The notes beneath the pieces are model-generated. The model worked only from the letters and a program-made list of their open reading frames with translations. It did no database searches and was not told the origin of the DNA. The position numbers and the translations under genes are program-made. 64,000 bases of DNA from NCBI RefSeq assembly GCF_902459765.1, contig NZ_CABPSP010000016.1, positions 104,500 to 168,499 of the forward strand, in the 5' to 3' direction. Every line of letters begins with the position of its first letter. The first letter of the stretch is position 1. Source of the DNA: Pandoraea anapnoica. GTDB taxonomy: Bacteria > Pseudomonadota > Gammaproteobacteria > Burkholderiales > Burkholderiaceae. Positions 26,029 through 34,686 of the stretch are shown here, piece by piece.

Positions 26029-26808
26029 ATGAGGAACGTTTCAATCGATCGATATGAGCATCTGCCGCGTAGTGTGGTGGTTGCCACCAACGACTACCCG
26101 GCGGGACTCACATTCCCCGCGCATGCCCACGCGCGTGGCCAGTTTGCGTTGGCGTCGCGCGGCATGATTACCGTGTCGACGCCGGAGGGCCGCTGGTTCG
26201 TGCCGCCGCAGCGGGCGTGCTGGGTCCCTGCTGGCGTCACGCACGAGATGACGATGAGCGGGCCAGTGACGATGCTCAACACCTTCGTGACTCCCGAGGC
26301 GTCTGTGTCCGCGGGACTACCGGCCGAGTGCTGTGTGTATGCGGTGTCGCCGCTGCTCAGGCAATTGCTGAACGACGCCATCGACCTGCCGCCGATGTAT
26401 GACGAAGACACGCGCGATGGCAAGCTGATGGCGTTGCTGTTGGCGGAGATCGCGGCGATGCCGCGTCTGATGCTCCATGCGCCGTTGCCTTCCGATGCGA
26501 GGCTCGCGAAGGTGTGCCGCAGTGTGTTCGCGTCGCCGTCGTTGGCGCTGGATCTCGATGTGGTCGCGGCGATGGCGTCGATGAGTCGCCGCACCTTCAC
26601 GCGACACTTTCGGGAGGAGACGGGGGTGAGCTTTGCGCAGTGGCGTCATCAGGTGTGTCTGATGGTGGCGCTTGAGCGCTTGAGTGATGGCCAGTCGGTG
26701 ACGCGTGTAGCGCTCGATCTCGGGTACGGCAGTCCCAGCGCATTCACCGCAGCATTTCGGCGGGTGCTGGGAGATGCGCCAAGCCGGTATCTGACAGACC
26801 CGCCTTAG
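26029..26808 (+). CDS. AraC-family regulator with cupin sensor domain
   Basis: A 259-residue regulator. The N-terminal half is a cupin ('THAHARGQFALASRGMITVSTPEGRWFVPPQRACWVPAGVTHEM' pattern, starting PAHAHARGQ). The C-terminal two HTH motifs are 'LALDLDVVAAMASMSRRTFTRHFREETGVSF' and 'SVTRVALDLGYGSPSAFTAAFRRVLGDAPSRY'. The start at 26029 fits the conserved N-terminus. The inducer is unknown. It is divergent from the hydrolase. Confidence 0.9.
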   Translation: MRNVSIDRYEHLPRSVVVATNDYPAGLTFPAHAHARGQFALASRGMITVSTPEGRWFVPPQRACWVPAGVTHEMTMSGPVTMLNTFVTPEASVSAGLPAECCVYAVSPLLRQLLNDAIDLPPMYDEDTRDGKLMALLLAEIAAMPRLMLHAPLPSDARLAKVCRSVFASPSLALDLDVVAAMASMSRRTFTRHFREETGVSFAQWRHQVCLMVALERLSDGQSVTRVALDLGYGSPSAFTAAFRRVLGDAPSRYLTDPP

Positions 26809-26903
26809 TCGCTGCCGTCTTCGTCGGTTTGGGTGTTGCGGCTGCCGTTCTTGCCGACGGGACCAATGGCAAGATTGCCGTTATCTTTGACGCCCAAAAT
26901 ACA

Positions 26904-26932
26904 TTGGGGCGCTCCTTGCGAGTGCGCCCCAA
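26904..26932 (-). terminator. Hairpin after the alanine aminotransferase
   Basis: TTGGGGCGC / GCGCCCCAA, a 9-bp stem with an 11-base loop, 28 bases past the aminotransferase stop on the minus strand, followed by a TATTTT run. Confidence 0.7.
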
Positions 26933-26959
26933 CGTACTTTTCGGTGGCATTGCTGAATC

Positions 26960-28177
26960 TTACGCGACGGTCGGCTGGACCAGCCCGTCTTCCCGGAACA
27001 TGTGCTTGATGCCGCGTACCGCCTGACGAATACGCGACTCGTTTTCGATCAGCGCGAAGCGCACGTATTCGTCGCCATACTCGCCGAAACCGATGCCCGG
27101 CGAGACCGAAACCTTTGCCTGCGCGAGCAGCTTCTTGGCAAATTCGAGCGAGCCGAGCGCACGATACGGTTCGGGAATGCGTGCCCAGATGTACATCGAC
27201 GCTTTCGGCAGATCGACCGCCCAGCCCGCTTCCGTGAGTCCCTTGTAGAGCACGTCGCGACGGCGCTGATATTGCTCGCGAATTTCCTCTACGCACGTTT
27301 GATCGCCTTCGAGTGCGGCAATGGCGGCGACTTGAACGGGCGTGAAGGTGCCGTAGTCGTGATAGCTCTTGATGCGCGCGAGCGCCGCGACCAGTTCCGC
27401 GTTACCGACCATGAAGCCGATACGCCAACCGGCCATGTTGTAGCTCTTGGACAGTGTGAAGAATTCGACGGCGACATCCTGCGCGCCGGGCACTTGCATG
27501 ATCGAGGGGGCCTTGTAGCCGTCATAGACGATGTCGGCATAGGCCAGATCGTGCACCACGAGAATGTCGTGTTTGCGCGCGAGGTCGACGACGCGTTCGA
27601 AGAATTCCAGTTCGACGCATTGCGCCGTAGGATTCGACGGGAAGCCGAGGATCACCATCTTGGGCTTCGGATGGCTCTCGCGAATGCCGCGTTCGAGTTC
27701 GGTGAAGAAGTCGATGCCGGGCGTCATCGGCACGGAGCGGATGTTCGCACCGGCGATGACCGCGCCGTAGATGTGAATCGGGTAGGACGGATTCGGCACG
27801 AGCACCGTGTCGCCCTGATCCAGCGTGGCGAGCATCAGGTGGGCGAGGCCTTCCTTCGAACCGATGGTGACGATGGCTTCGCGCTCCGGGTCGAGTTCGA
27901 CGTCGTAGCGGTCTTTGTACCACCGCGTGATGGCGCGACGCAGACGCGGAATGCCGCGCGAGGTCGAATAGCCGTGGGTATCGGGACGTTGTGCGACTTC
28001 GACGAGCTTGCTGACGATATGCGGCGGCGTGGCCCCATCGGGATTGCCCATCGACAGATCGATGATGTCTTCGCCACGACGGCGCGCGGCCATCTTCAGT
28101 TCGGCGGTGATGTTGAAAACGTACGGGGGAAGACGATTGATGCGCGCAAAGCTGCGCGAGCCCTGAGAGCTGGACAT
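26960..28177 (-). CDS. alaC: Alanine transaminase (AlaC-type class I/II aminotransferase)
   Basis: A 405-residue PLP enzyme of the AlaC/YfdZ group, interconverting alanine and pyruvate with glutamate. It begins '[29 protein letters not shown]', the usual N-terminus of this group. The PLP Lys is in '[19 protein letters not shown]', and '[16 protein letters not shown]' and '[11 protein letters not shown]' are present. The start at 28177 is chosen on this conservation; further in-frame sequence upstream is unconserved. It is divergent from an EmrE-type gene. Confidence 0.93.
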   Translation of the reverse strand: MSSSQGSRSFARINRLPPYVFNITAELKMAARRRGEDIIDLSMGNPDGATPPHIVSKLVEVAQRPDTHGYSTSRGIPRLRRAITRWYKDRYDVELDPEREAIVTIGSKEGLAHLMLATLDQGDTVLVPNPSYPIHIYGAVIAGANIRSVPMTPGIDFFTELERGIRESHPKPKMVILGFPSNPTAQCVELEFFERVVDLARKHDILVVHDLAYADIVYDGYKAPSIMQVPGAQDVAVEFFTLSKSYNMAGWRIGFMVGNAELVAALARIKSYHDYGTFTPVQVAAIAALEGDQTCVEEIREQYQRRRDVLYKGLTEAGWAVDLPKASMYIWARIPEPYRALGSLEFAKKLLAQAKVSVSPGIGFGEYGDEYVRFALIENESRIRQAVRGIKHMFREDGLVQPTVA

Positions 28178-28431
28178 GTTGAACCCTGGAACGTAAGCGC
28201 CCGGAACCGTCCGAGCGACGCCGGTGTGCTGGCCACACCGTGACGGCGACTGTAGCGCGGCGTCGGGCGCTTTGGCAAGACATTCTTGCAAGCGATTTTT
28301 GCGATGGGATGACGCACCGTCGGCCACCGTGTGTTGATCAAGTAGACGTTCGACGTGCGCGGCGCTGAGCAAGTCCGTCGGTTAAAATGACCGGCCTTGA
28401 ACCGGGCAGCGCGAAAGCGAAAGGAGTGTCG

Positions 28432-28761
28432 ATGGCGTATGTGTACCTGTTGGTGGCAATCGTGGCGGAAGTGATTGCGACGTCGGCATTGAAGGCATCC
28501 GATGGATTCTCGCGCGTCGGTCCCGTCGCGCTGGTCGTCGTCGGGTACGGCATCGCGTTCTACATGCTGTCGCTCACGCTGCGCACGATTCCGGTGGGCA
28601 TTGCCTATGCGATGTGGTCGGGCCTTGGCATTGTGCTCATCTCGATTGCGTCACGCGTGCTCTTCGGACAGAAGCTCGATGCGCCGGCATTGCTCGGTAT
28701 GGCGCTGATCATCGCCGGGGTCCTGGTGATGAATCTCTGGTCGAAGTCGTCTGCGCATTGA
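28432..28761 (+). CDS. Small multidrug resistance transporter (EmrE/SugE family)
   Basis: A 109-residue four-helix inner-membrane exporter of cationic drugs or guanidinium-type compounds. The essential membrane Glu is present in '[16 protein letters not shown]' (residue 13, EmrE Glu14). '[28 protein letters not shown]' carries the Tyr and Trp of the binding site and is closer to EmrE than to Gdx/SugE. An AAGGAG site precedes the ATG, and TAAAAT at 28383-28388 may be the -10 box. Confidence 0.95.
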   Translation: MAYVYLLVAIVAEVIATSALKASDGFSRVGPVALVVVGYGIAFYMLSLTLRTIPVGIAYAMWSGLGIVLISIASRVLFGQKLDAPALLGMALIIAGVLVMNLWSKSSAH

Positions 28762-28787
28762 GACGGTTGAGATGCGGATCGGCAGGA

Positions 28788-29993
28788 TCAGCGATGGCCT
28801 TCGGCTTCGGCAAGCACGGCCTTGAGCGCGGCGACGCAACTGTCGATTTCCGCACGTTCGATGACGAGCGGCGGTGCAAGACGCAGCACTGTCGAGCGCG
28901 TTTCCTTGGCGAGTACACGCCGTCGTAGCATCCCCATCGACAAATCGTGCGCGTCGGCCCGGGCCGGGTCGATCTCGATGCCCGCCCACAGACCGCGTCC
29001 GCGTACCTCTCGAATCAGAGGCGAATGAATCGCGTGTAAGCGCGACAGCAGGTACTCGCCCATCTCCGCACTTCTGCCCGGCAGGTCTTCGTCGGCCATG
29101 ACGTCGAGCGCCTCGAGCGCGACGGTGGCCGCCAGCGCGTTGCCACCGAAGGTCGATCCGTGGCTGCCCGGTTCGAACAGGTCGATAACGTCGCGTCGCG
29201 CGACGAAGGCGGACACCGGCAACAAGCCGCCGCCGAGCGCTTTGCCGAGCATGATGCCGTCCGGCACGATGCCTTCGTGCTGATAGGCAAACCAGCGGCC
29301 GGTGCGCCCTAGACCCGATTGAATTTCGTCGAGCAGCATAAGGACGTTCTGTTCGGTGCACAGCTGGCGCAGCCCACGAAGAAAGCCGTCCGGCGGCACG
29401 ACGATGCCGCCTTCGCCCTGAATCGTTTCGAACAGAACCGCGCAAGTGTTGGGGGTGATCGCGGCGCGCACGGCGTCGATGTCGCCATACGGCACGCGGA
29501 TGAAACCGGGCGCGAACGGCCCGAAGTCGGCGCGATAGGCGGGCTCGGAGGAGAAGCCGACGATGGTGGTGGTGCGTCCGTGGAAATTGCCGTCGGCGAC
29601 GATGATTTCAGCGCGGTCGGCGGGAATCCGCTTGACGCTGTAACCCCATCGGCGCGCAGCCTTGATGGCGGTTTCGACCGCTTCCGCGCCGGTGTTCATG
29701 GGCAGGGCGCCGCCGAGCGTGGTGAGATCGCAGAGGCGTTCGAGAAAAGCGCCGAGGCGGTCGGTGTAGAAGGCGCGGGAGACGACGGCGAGGCGCTGCG
29801 CCTGCGCGGTGAGCGCGGCGACGAGACGCGGGTGCGCGTGCCCGTGACTGACGGCGGAATAGGCGCTCATCATGTCGAGATAACGATTGCCTTCGACGTC
29901 CCAGACCCAGACGCCCTTGGCATGCGAGAGCACGACGGGCAGGGGTGAGTAGTTGTGCGCACCAAAGCGCCGTTCGCGTTCGATCTCGTTCAT
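28788..29993 (-). CDS. rocD: Ornithine-oxo-acid aminotransferase
   Basis: A 401-residue class-III PLP aminotransferase that moves the delta-amino group of ornithine to 2-oxoglutarate, in arginine and ornithine breakdown. It begins 'MNEIERERRFGAHNYSPLPVVLSHAKGVWVWDVEGNRYLDMMSAYSAV', diagnostic of RocD/OAT. The PLP Lys is in 'MLGKALGGGLLPVSAFVA', and 'NTGAEAVETAIKAARRWGY' forms the cofactor pocket. GGAGG lies nine bases before the ATG. Confidence 0.95.
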   Translation of the reverse strand: MNEIERERRFGAHNYSPLPVVLSHAKGVWVWDVEGNRYLDMMSAYSAVSHGHAHPRLVAALTAQAQRLAVVSRAFYTDRLGAFLERLCDLTTLGGALPMNTGAEAVETAIKAARRWGYSVKRIPADRAEIIVADGNFHGRTTTIVGFSSEPAYRADFGPFAPGFIRVPYGDIDAVRAAITPNTCAVLFETIQGEGGIVVPPDGFLRGLRQLCTEQNVLMLLDEIQSGLGRTGRWFAYQHEGIVPDGIMLGKALGGGLLPVSAFVARRDVIDLFEPGSHGSTFGGNALAATVALEALDVMADEDLPGRSAEMGEYLLSRLHAIHSPLIREVRGRGLWAGIEIDPARADAHDLSMGMLRRRVLAKETRSTVLRLAPPLVIERAEIDSCVAALKAVLAEAEGHR

Positions 29994-30070
29994 GAGCGCG
30001 TTCCTCCACACTTGGAGTCTAGATCCGAACGCAATGGCACGCAAAGGGGACAAGTCCCGGAGTGCCGCGC

Positions 30071-30099
30071 ATGAAACTGGCCTGTACGTGCGCTATAAT
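30071..30099 (+). promoter_or_regulatory. Promoter of tRNA-Arg
   Basis: A perfect TATAAT -10 box at 30094-30099 with ATGAAA at 30071-30076, spacing 17. It is about 80 bases upstream of the mature tRNA. Confidence 0.7.
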
Positions 30100-30187
30100 C
30101 GCCGATTACTCGGATGTGGCGCACGTTTCACGTGCTCCAGCCCCCCGAGTCTCTCCGGCAGCGATATCCGATCGCCGCCATCACGCA

Positions 30188-30264
30188 CTGCCCATAGCTC
30201 AGTTGGATAGAGCATCGGCCTTCTAAGCCGACGGTCGGGGGTTCGAATCCCTCTGGGCAGGCCA
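30188..30264 (+). tRNA. tRNA-Arg (anticodon TCT)
   Basis: A complete cloverleaf of 77 bases: acceptor CTGCCCA pairs with TGGGCAG, D-arm GCTCAGTTGGATAGAGC, anticodon stem TCGGC/GCCGA with loop CTTCTAA (anticodon TCT at 30222-30224), T-arm with GGTTCGAATCC, and an encoded CCA. It reads AGA codons. Accessory DNA begins directly after it, so the 3' part of this gene is a likely integration site. Confidence 0.98.
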
Positions 30265-30374
30265 ATCAAATCAATGGTTTGCGATAATATTTTTAATTCA
30301 TCATCTTCGTAGTTTTCCCCGTGTAGGCGTGGTGTAGGTTTTTCGGGGCGTCGCCGATCAATGCGCACCTCGAT

Positions 30375-30629
30375 TCAGGCGATTCGGAATACTTGCATGT
30401 CCGATCGTTGTTCGCTTGTAGGTCTGGTGCCCGCTTGATTGCAGATCACCCACATTCCGCCATCGAACGACTTAATTGGAGTGCCACATTGGGATGACTT
30501 GTTAGCGCATCGTTCCGGTGATGCTGCGACTACCCGCTGCGCTACGGCTATCGATGAACAGCCCATGAACACGACTGCGCTGTGCCGACGTCTCCCCCAA
30601 TTTGAGTAGCGCGACGATTTAGAGTCCAA
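30375..30629 (-). pseudogene. Truncated small lipoprotein-like gene
   Basis: The reading frame ends 'GGMWVICNQAGTRPTSEQRSDMQVFRIA'. Near its start it has 'SAVVFMGCSS', a lipobox-like end of a signal peptide. The upstream 15 codons (MDSKSSRYSNWGRRR) are derived from the end of an IS3-type element, which appears to have replaced the start of the signal peptide. Four cysteines remain in the mature part. I do not recognise the family. The call as a broken exported protein is an inference from the lipobox and the IS junction. Confidence 0.4.
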
Positions 30630-30696
30630 TCACGTAGTCAGGAGATTGGGCATGAAGAAGCGATTCACCGAAGAGCAGATTATTGGCTTCCTGCGG
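30592..30696 (+). mobile_element. IS3-family element remnant: left end and first 15 codons of orfA
   Basis: The sequence starting 'CTCCCCCAATTTGAG' runs into an ATG at 30652 that encodes MKKRFTEEQIIGFLR, the N-terminus of IS3-family OrfA proteins (usually followed by EA(D/E)AG...). Here the match stops abruptly after residue 15 and unrelated sequence follows. No orfB, right end or other transposase part is visible nearby. It is therefore a scar left by deletion or recombination. Confidence 0.75.
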
Positions 30697-30730
30697 GTTT
30701 CCGAACGTACTCGAAATGCGTTCGGTGTAT

Positions 30731-30850
30731 ATGGACTGGGGAAGCCTCCGAGTGTTGCTGGAGGTGCCTGCAACGTTCTTTCTCTGGCCGGTACTGCTAG
30801 CAATTGCGCTGACAGGTGCCATGTACGGCAAGCTGCGGTCACTTTCTTGA
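30731..30850 (+). pseudogene. Fragment of a membrane protein
   Basis: A 39-codon open stretch encoding 'MDWGSLRVLLEVPATFFLWPVLLAIALTGAMYGKLRSLS', with one good hydrophobic helix and a basic end. It lies directly after the IS junction and has no ribosome site, so it looks like the C-terminal end of a larger protein. I do not recognise the parent. The following 110 bases read plausibly in another frame ('LRLQVQRNYVGLADAMKYEGHWYLVRDC'), again without a start. Confidence 0.3.
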
Positions 30851-31087
30851 ACTTGGGCTGCAAGGGGGAGTTACGGCTCCAGGTGCAACGCAATTACGTT
30901 GGCCTCGCTGATGCGATGAAATATGAGGGGCATTGGTATTTAGTGCGCGACTGTTGATTCGTGGTGGCATAGCACTGATTGTTGGTGTTGGAGGTTCTGC
31001 TTCCACACCACAATGGCATATTCTGAGAGGGAGCTCTCTGCGATCTCAGGTCGGGAGACGGAGTTCGCACTGAGTTTTGTCATGTCT

Positions 31088-31096
31088 CCCCCCCCC
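31088..31096 (+). repeat. C9 tract
   Basis: Nine C on the plus strand, 71 bases before the ATG of the gene at 31168. It is the only long tract in the window with C rather than G on the plus strand. Confidence 0.85.
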
Positions 31097-31167
31097 TCTC
31101 AAAAGGACATTGCCGCTTCTGCGTGGAGGGGCATTTTTTCCCTTGATCGTTTGAAGGAAGGTTCTCT

Positions 31168-31557
31168 ATGGACGTTCAGCAATTGGTTTCCGAATTCATG
31201 ACTTCGGAGCTGGGTAAGCAAGCTAGGCAAGCCCTGATTTCGCAGGGTGTTAATGCTGACGATGCCCAAAAGATGTTGGGGCATGCGACTGATGTTGCCC
31301 ATGCTGGTACCGAGGAACAGAGCTCCAGTTGGATGGGCGATCATGCCGGAAAAAGCTTCTTTGCCGCCTTCGCTGCAGGGCTTGTTCGGGGCGATGGCTT
31401 TCTCAAGTCGCTAGAGGGCGGTGGTGCCGGAATGTTGACCGGCCGCGTTGCCCAAGCGCTTGCAAATCGAATGGGGATTGATTCCGCCACTGCGTCGACA
31501 GTCGCTGCGGCAGCGACGCCCTATATCGTGTCATTCATGAAAGAGAAGTTCGCCTGA
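31168..31557 (+). CDS. Hypothetical protein, Ala/Gly-rich (DUF937-like end)
   Basis: A 129-residue protein of unknown function. The first half ('LVSEFMTSELGKQARQALISQGVNADDAQKMLGHATDVAHAG') is helical. The second half ('GGGAGMLTGRVAQALANRMGIDSATASTVAAAATPYIVSFMKEKF') resembles the end of DUF937/YidB-type proteins. No signal peptide. AAGGAAGG lies before the ATG. A C9 tract lies 70 bases upstream and a terminator follows the gene, so it is a single-gene unit. Confidence 0.7.
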   Translation: MDVQQLVSEFMTSELGKQARQALISQGVNADDAQKMLGHATDVAHAGTEEQSSSWMGDHAGKSFFAAFAAGLVRGDGFLKSLEGGGAGMLTGRVAQALANRMGIDSATASTVAAAATPYIVSFMKEKFA

Positions 31558-31627
31558 TATGGAGTCCGCCTGTGGTTCTCGAAACCCTCAGCATTGAGGG
31601 GGAGCATAAGATATTTGGGTGAAAAAT

Positions 31628-31649
31628 GGCTGCCGAGGGCGGCCTTTTT
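31628..31649 (+). terminator. Intrinsic terminator
   Basis: GGCTGCC-GAG-GGCGGCC followed by T5, a 7-bp stem with one G-T pair, 70 bases after the stop of the gene at 31168. Confidence 0.75.
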
Positions 31650-32346
31650 GATATCCGCGTTCCATCGACCTGAAAACCAAACCAGCAAAGGGGGCACAAG
31701 TGAATGATGGACAAAGAGGCCGAGCTAGCAGGCAACAACTGTACGCAAGGCCTCATTGTCTCCAGGGACTAGAAAGTCTTGCTGATGCATGACGCGTGCT
31801 ATGCCGCAGTTCGGAAAGCGGTCCTGGCCGCAAAATCCGTTGGCGGGTGCGTTACACAGGCAGCATTCAACGAAGACACTTGAGTTGCCGTATGTGCAGC
31901 TGCGTACCGTCGCGAACACGGGGACGACCCGCCGATTTCAACGGACCGGACGGACACGAAAAAGGGGGGGCGGTCGAAGAGGCGGAAGAGATGAAGTACG
32001 TTGGGCCTTTTGTTGTCATCTTCTTTTGTCAGCGCAAGACGCTCCAACCTGTGTTTACTCTCACCCGGTTGTCGCCCCCCGGCCAGTTAAATCCACACTC
32101 TGAGCGCCGACATCGGATCAATCGACAGCCTTCCGGCGCTTCAACTCGCGCGTGCGTTCTCACCGCTCCCTTTCGTCTTGTTTGTGTCGCAGCATAAGGC
32201 CCCAATCTCCTAGAGCCGTGCTCCCATATTAATATCAGTGCCTATTCAACATCGATGGCGCTGCCGGTCATCAACGGGTGTTGCGATATGTACCACTCTC
32301 TAAGATCGCTTGCTGCTACGAAATCAGCACTAGCTCCACGGAGGTC
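31650..32346. other. Long intergenic stretch; no gene supported
   Basis: About 700 bases. Several short reading frames exist on both strands but none has a ribosome site plus protein-like composition. A G7 tract lies near 31964. It may hold decayed genes of the island. Confidence 0.4.
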
Positions 32347-33030
32347 ATGGCATTGGACGACGAACTGAACATCGCAAGTAAGTACGGACTCTATTGGGCT
32401 GGAGCCAGTGCTGAGGACGAAAATGGCAATGCGCTGGCGGACGGCTTCTACATTTATCAGCCCGAACGATTCTCCAGCACATTCTTTCTTCTCTTCGATA
32501 AGTTGCGACAACTCAACGATTATTGCTTCGATCAGCTTCTATCGTCGGAGGGACGGCTGCGCATGCTCACAGCTCAACGAAGTGTCACCGACGGGCGAAG
32601 TCGTTGTGCATCGGAACTGGACTGGCTCGATGATGAGATTCCAATGTGGGAAGACAACATCGAAGTGATTGGAAGAGCTACATCGATCGTACTTCTTTGC
32701 AGCTTTGTCGAATGGGCACTAAAACTGGTCACAAGGGAACTCTGCGGTGCCATCCCCCGAAAGCGTGACCGATCTATGAGCGACTTCGAGTCTATGCTTC
32801 ATCATCTTCGGCACAATGCAGGACTCAATCTGAGCGTTGATGAGGCGTCGGTCGGCACTGTTCACGCGTTCCGCGCGATACGGAACTCGTTTGCTCATGG
32901 CGACTGGGCGACGTTGGCAGAGCAGTTGGACGCCGTATCTTTGCGCACTTGCTTTGAGGCCGTCGCTCGGATTTTTCAATGTATTGAAGAATCGGCGTGG
33001 CAGAGTCCGTGGGGTGAGCTTTCGTCTTGA
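32347..33030 (+). CDS. HEPN-domain-like protein
   Basis: A protein of about 227 residues (the start may lie 23 codons further upstream, at a GTG). The C-terminal part has 'AFRAIRNSFAHGDWATLAEQLDAVSLRTCFEAVARIFQCIE', in which R-N-S-F-A-H fits the Rx4-6H active-site motif of HEPN ribonucleases, set between helices as in MAE_28990/MAE_18760-type HEPN proteins. The preceding 'EVIGRATSIVLLCSFVEWALKLVTRELCG' is a typical first HEPN helix pair. HEPN proteins act in toxin-antitoxin and anti-phage systems. No partner antitoxin is obvious next to it. The match is by eye only. Confidence 0.55.
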   Translation: MALDDELNIASKYGLYWAGASAEDENGNALADGFYIYQPERFSSTFFLLFDKLRQLNDYCFDQLLSSEGRLRMLTAQRSVTDGRSRCASELDWLDDEIPMWEDNIEVIGRATSIVLLCSFVEWALKLVTRELCGAIPRKRDRSMSDFESMLHHLRHNAGLNLSVDEASVGTVHAFRAIRNSFAHGDWATLAEQLDAVSLRTCFEAVARIFQCIEESAWQSPWGELSS

Positions 33031-33242
33031 CGTATCCCGGCGAAGCTTGGGGAAGTGACTGTCCTGGGGGCTAACAGACCCGCGACAACTGAAACGGAAA
33101 GCACCGATAACGCGAGTGTTGCCGATGCGTGGGATCTAGGCCCACAATTTCTAGTACTGCAACGAGTCCGGATTTGTGGATCAGTCCCATGCCTTCGTTG
33201 GGACTGGGAATTGAACTTGTTACTTGACCATGGAGATTCGAT

Positions 33243-34172
33243 TTGTCTATAGAGCGTGATGTTGACTTTGTGTCGCTTCTTGAGTTGATCGAAGCTACGG
33301 CTAGGCCGATCGTCGTGGCTGATGAGGAGGTCGATGCGTATTTGCCCGCTCATACGTCGGACGACGAGACGATATTGCTGATGAGTAGATCCCCGCTCAG
33401 GCAGCTATTCAAAGAATCTCGCGCGGCGGTCAAGCTGTTGAAGTATTTGTCAAATTCCGATGCTTCAGATTTGCCGAAGTGGTTTGACAGATCGGCAATA
33501 AACATCCCTATTCAAGATGAAGCGGCTCGCAACAACGGGCTGTCAGAGCTCAAAGTTCGAGCGAGATGGGAGTGGGACCATAAAACGGCTGCAATCCAAC
33601 CAACTTTCTCATCGCAGCGATGGGGAGGGGGGACATCCCCGACTGTCGCCGGGACGGGATTGTGCCATCCGGGCCAAGGGCTTCCTCGAGTTCGGTTGAT
33701 CGGGTTTGATAGACCTGAACTCGTGCGCTTCTTGTGCAAGTTCGGCATCCCTCGCGTTTGGCGTGACGATGTATCGAATGAGAAGGACACGTCGATCTCT
33801 AGCTGTAAGGCGGCCGAGACTGAACGATTGGTCGGCGAGCAGGCCGACGAGTTTCCCGGTGGGCTGGTTGGGGAACGTGGTCCGACGCCCGTTGGCCGTC
33901 CACACCTTTGGTTCTCTGGCCATCTGGGCCCTGCGTTAAATTCCGCATACACAAAATCTGACGTCCCGCACGATGCGAATGCGATGTGGAGTGCTCTAGT
34001 CGCGTTGGCGAAAATGGAAAACCCCCCTCATCACTTGACAGGCTATGCGGAAAACGAAGTCAAGTATTGCGACATCAGCGGCGAGATCTCGTGTTTAAGT
34101 CGTGAGATGCTGGGAAAGCGCTATCGCTACGCGTTGCGGAAGCTGGAAACGACCAAAAAAGACCAAAAGTGA
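33243..34172 (+). CDS. Hypothetical protein of the island
   Basis: A 309-residue soluble protein I do not recognise. The first 100 residues are regular and helical ('FVSLLELIEATARPIVVADEEVDAYLPAHTSDDETILLMSRSPLRQLFKESRAAVKLLKYL'). The middle 130 residues are rich in Gly, Pro and Arg and look less ordered. The last 60 are helical and basic ('LSREMLGKRYRYALRKLETTKKDQK'). The start is TTG at 33243, with GGAG seven bases upstream. It lies directly upstream of the AlpA-like gene, on the same strand, so it could belong to the same element. Confidence 0.6.
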   Translation: MSIERDVDFVSLLELIEATARPIVVADEEVDAYLPAHTSDDETILLMSRSPLRQLFKESRAAVKLLKYLSNSDASDLPKWFDRSAINIPIQDEAARNNGLSELKVRARWEWDHKTAAIQPTFSSQRWGGGTSPTVAGTGLCHPGQGLPRVRLIGFDRPELVRFLCKFGIPRVWRDDVSNEKDTSISSCKAAETERLVGEQADEFPGGLVGERGPTPVGRPHLWFSGHLGPALNSAYTKSDVPHDANAMWSALVALAKMENPPHHLTGYAENEVKYCDISGEISCLSREMLGKRYRYALRKLETTKKDQK

Positions 34173-34319
34173 CCAAAATTCACCAGTAATTTCTCAGTTT
34201 GGATCGACCCTAATAACCTTCGCTCCATGTCGTTGCCGTGAAATCAATTCTGATACACGGCGACGACGTCACGCAACGCGAAACCGTGCTCAGTTTCGCT
34301 GCAAAATTGGAGCAAAGTG

Positions 34320-34538
34320 ATGTCTCTCACACCCCAATCGACCTCGGTTGGTCGTTTTCTCACAACCAACGAGCTCGCTTCGGCAATTTCGTTGCGTCCG
34401 CAGTCAATCCGCAAACGCTATTCCCAGACCGGCAGCTATCACGGTGTGGTTCCCCTAAAGCTTGAGGCTTGCCGGCGCTTGCTTTGGCCCGCTAACGCTG
34501 TAGAGCAACTGGCAAAAAGGGGGCGCGATGTCGTTTGA
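34320..34538 (+). CDS. AlpA/excisionase-like HTH DNA-binding protein
   Basis: A 72-residue protein whose core 'VGRFLTTNELASAISLRPQSIRKRYSQTGSYHGVVPLKLEACRRLLWPANAVEQL' is a MerR/AlpA-type winged helix-turn-helix with the recognition helix RPQSIRKRYS. Such proteins regulate or excise integrated elements. GGAG lies seven bases before the ATG. Its stop overlaps the start of the next small ORF. It is the likely regulator of the unit that follows. Confidence 0.8.
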   Translation: MSLTPQSTSVGRFLTTNELASAISLRPQSIRKRYSQTGSYHGVVPLKLEACRRLLWPANAVEQLAKRGRDVV

Positions 34539-34686
34539 GCTCCGCCCGAGGGTAGGCGCGTTCGAGTTTTTCGGCTGCATGGACGATTCAAGCCAACTGC
34601 CGGGAGTCAAGCCCGCTGGAAGTGCCGAAGGTGTCTCTTCCCCCGCGGAGGTGCGGTTCGAGGAGGTCAGAACATGGATTCGGTAA
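34528..34686 (+). CDS. Small hypothetical protein (52 aa)
   Basis: A short ORF, MSFELRPRVGAFEFFGCMDD to a C-terminus EEVRTWIR. It is supported by a strong ribosome site (AAAGGGGG, six bases before the ATG), by overlapping the stop of the AlpA-like gene by 11 bases, and by overlapping the start of the next gene by 13 bases. The compact overlap chain is typical of phage-like operons. No domain is recognised. Confidence 0.6.
   Translation: MSFELRPRVGAFEFFGCMDDSSQLPGVKPAGSAEGVSSPAEVRFEEVRTWIR

Noticed and set aside
30093-30368. A minus-strand frame containing GIRTPDRRLRRPMLYPTELWA
   Set aside because: This peptide is the translated antisense of the tRNA gene, a well-known annotation artefact.
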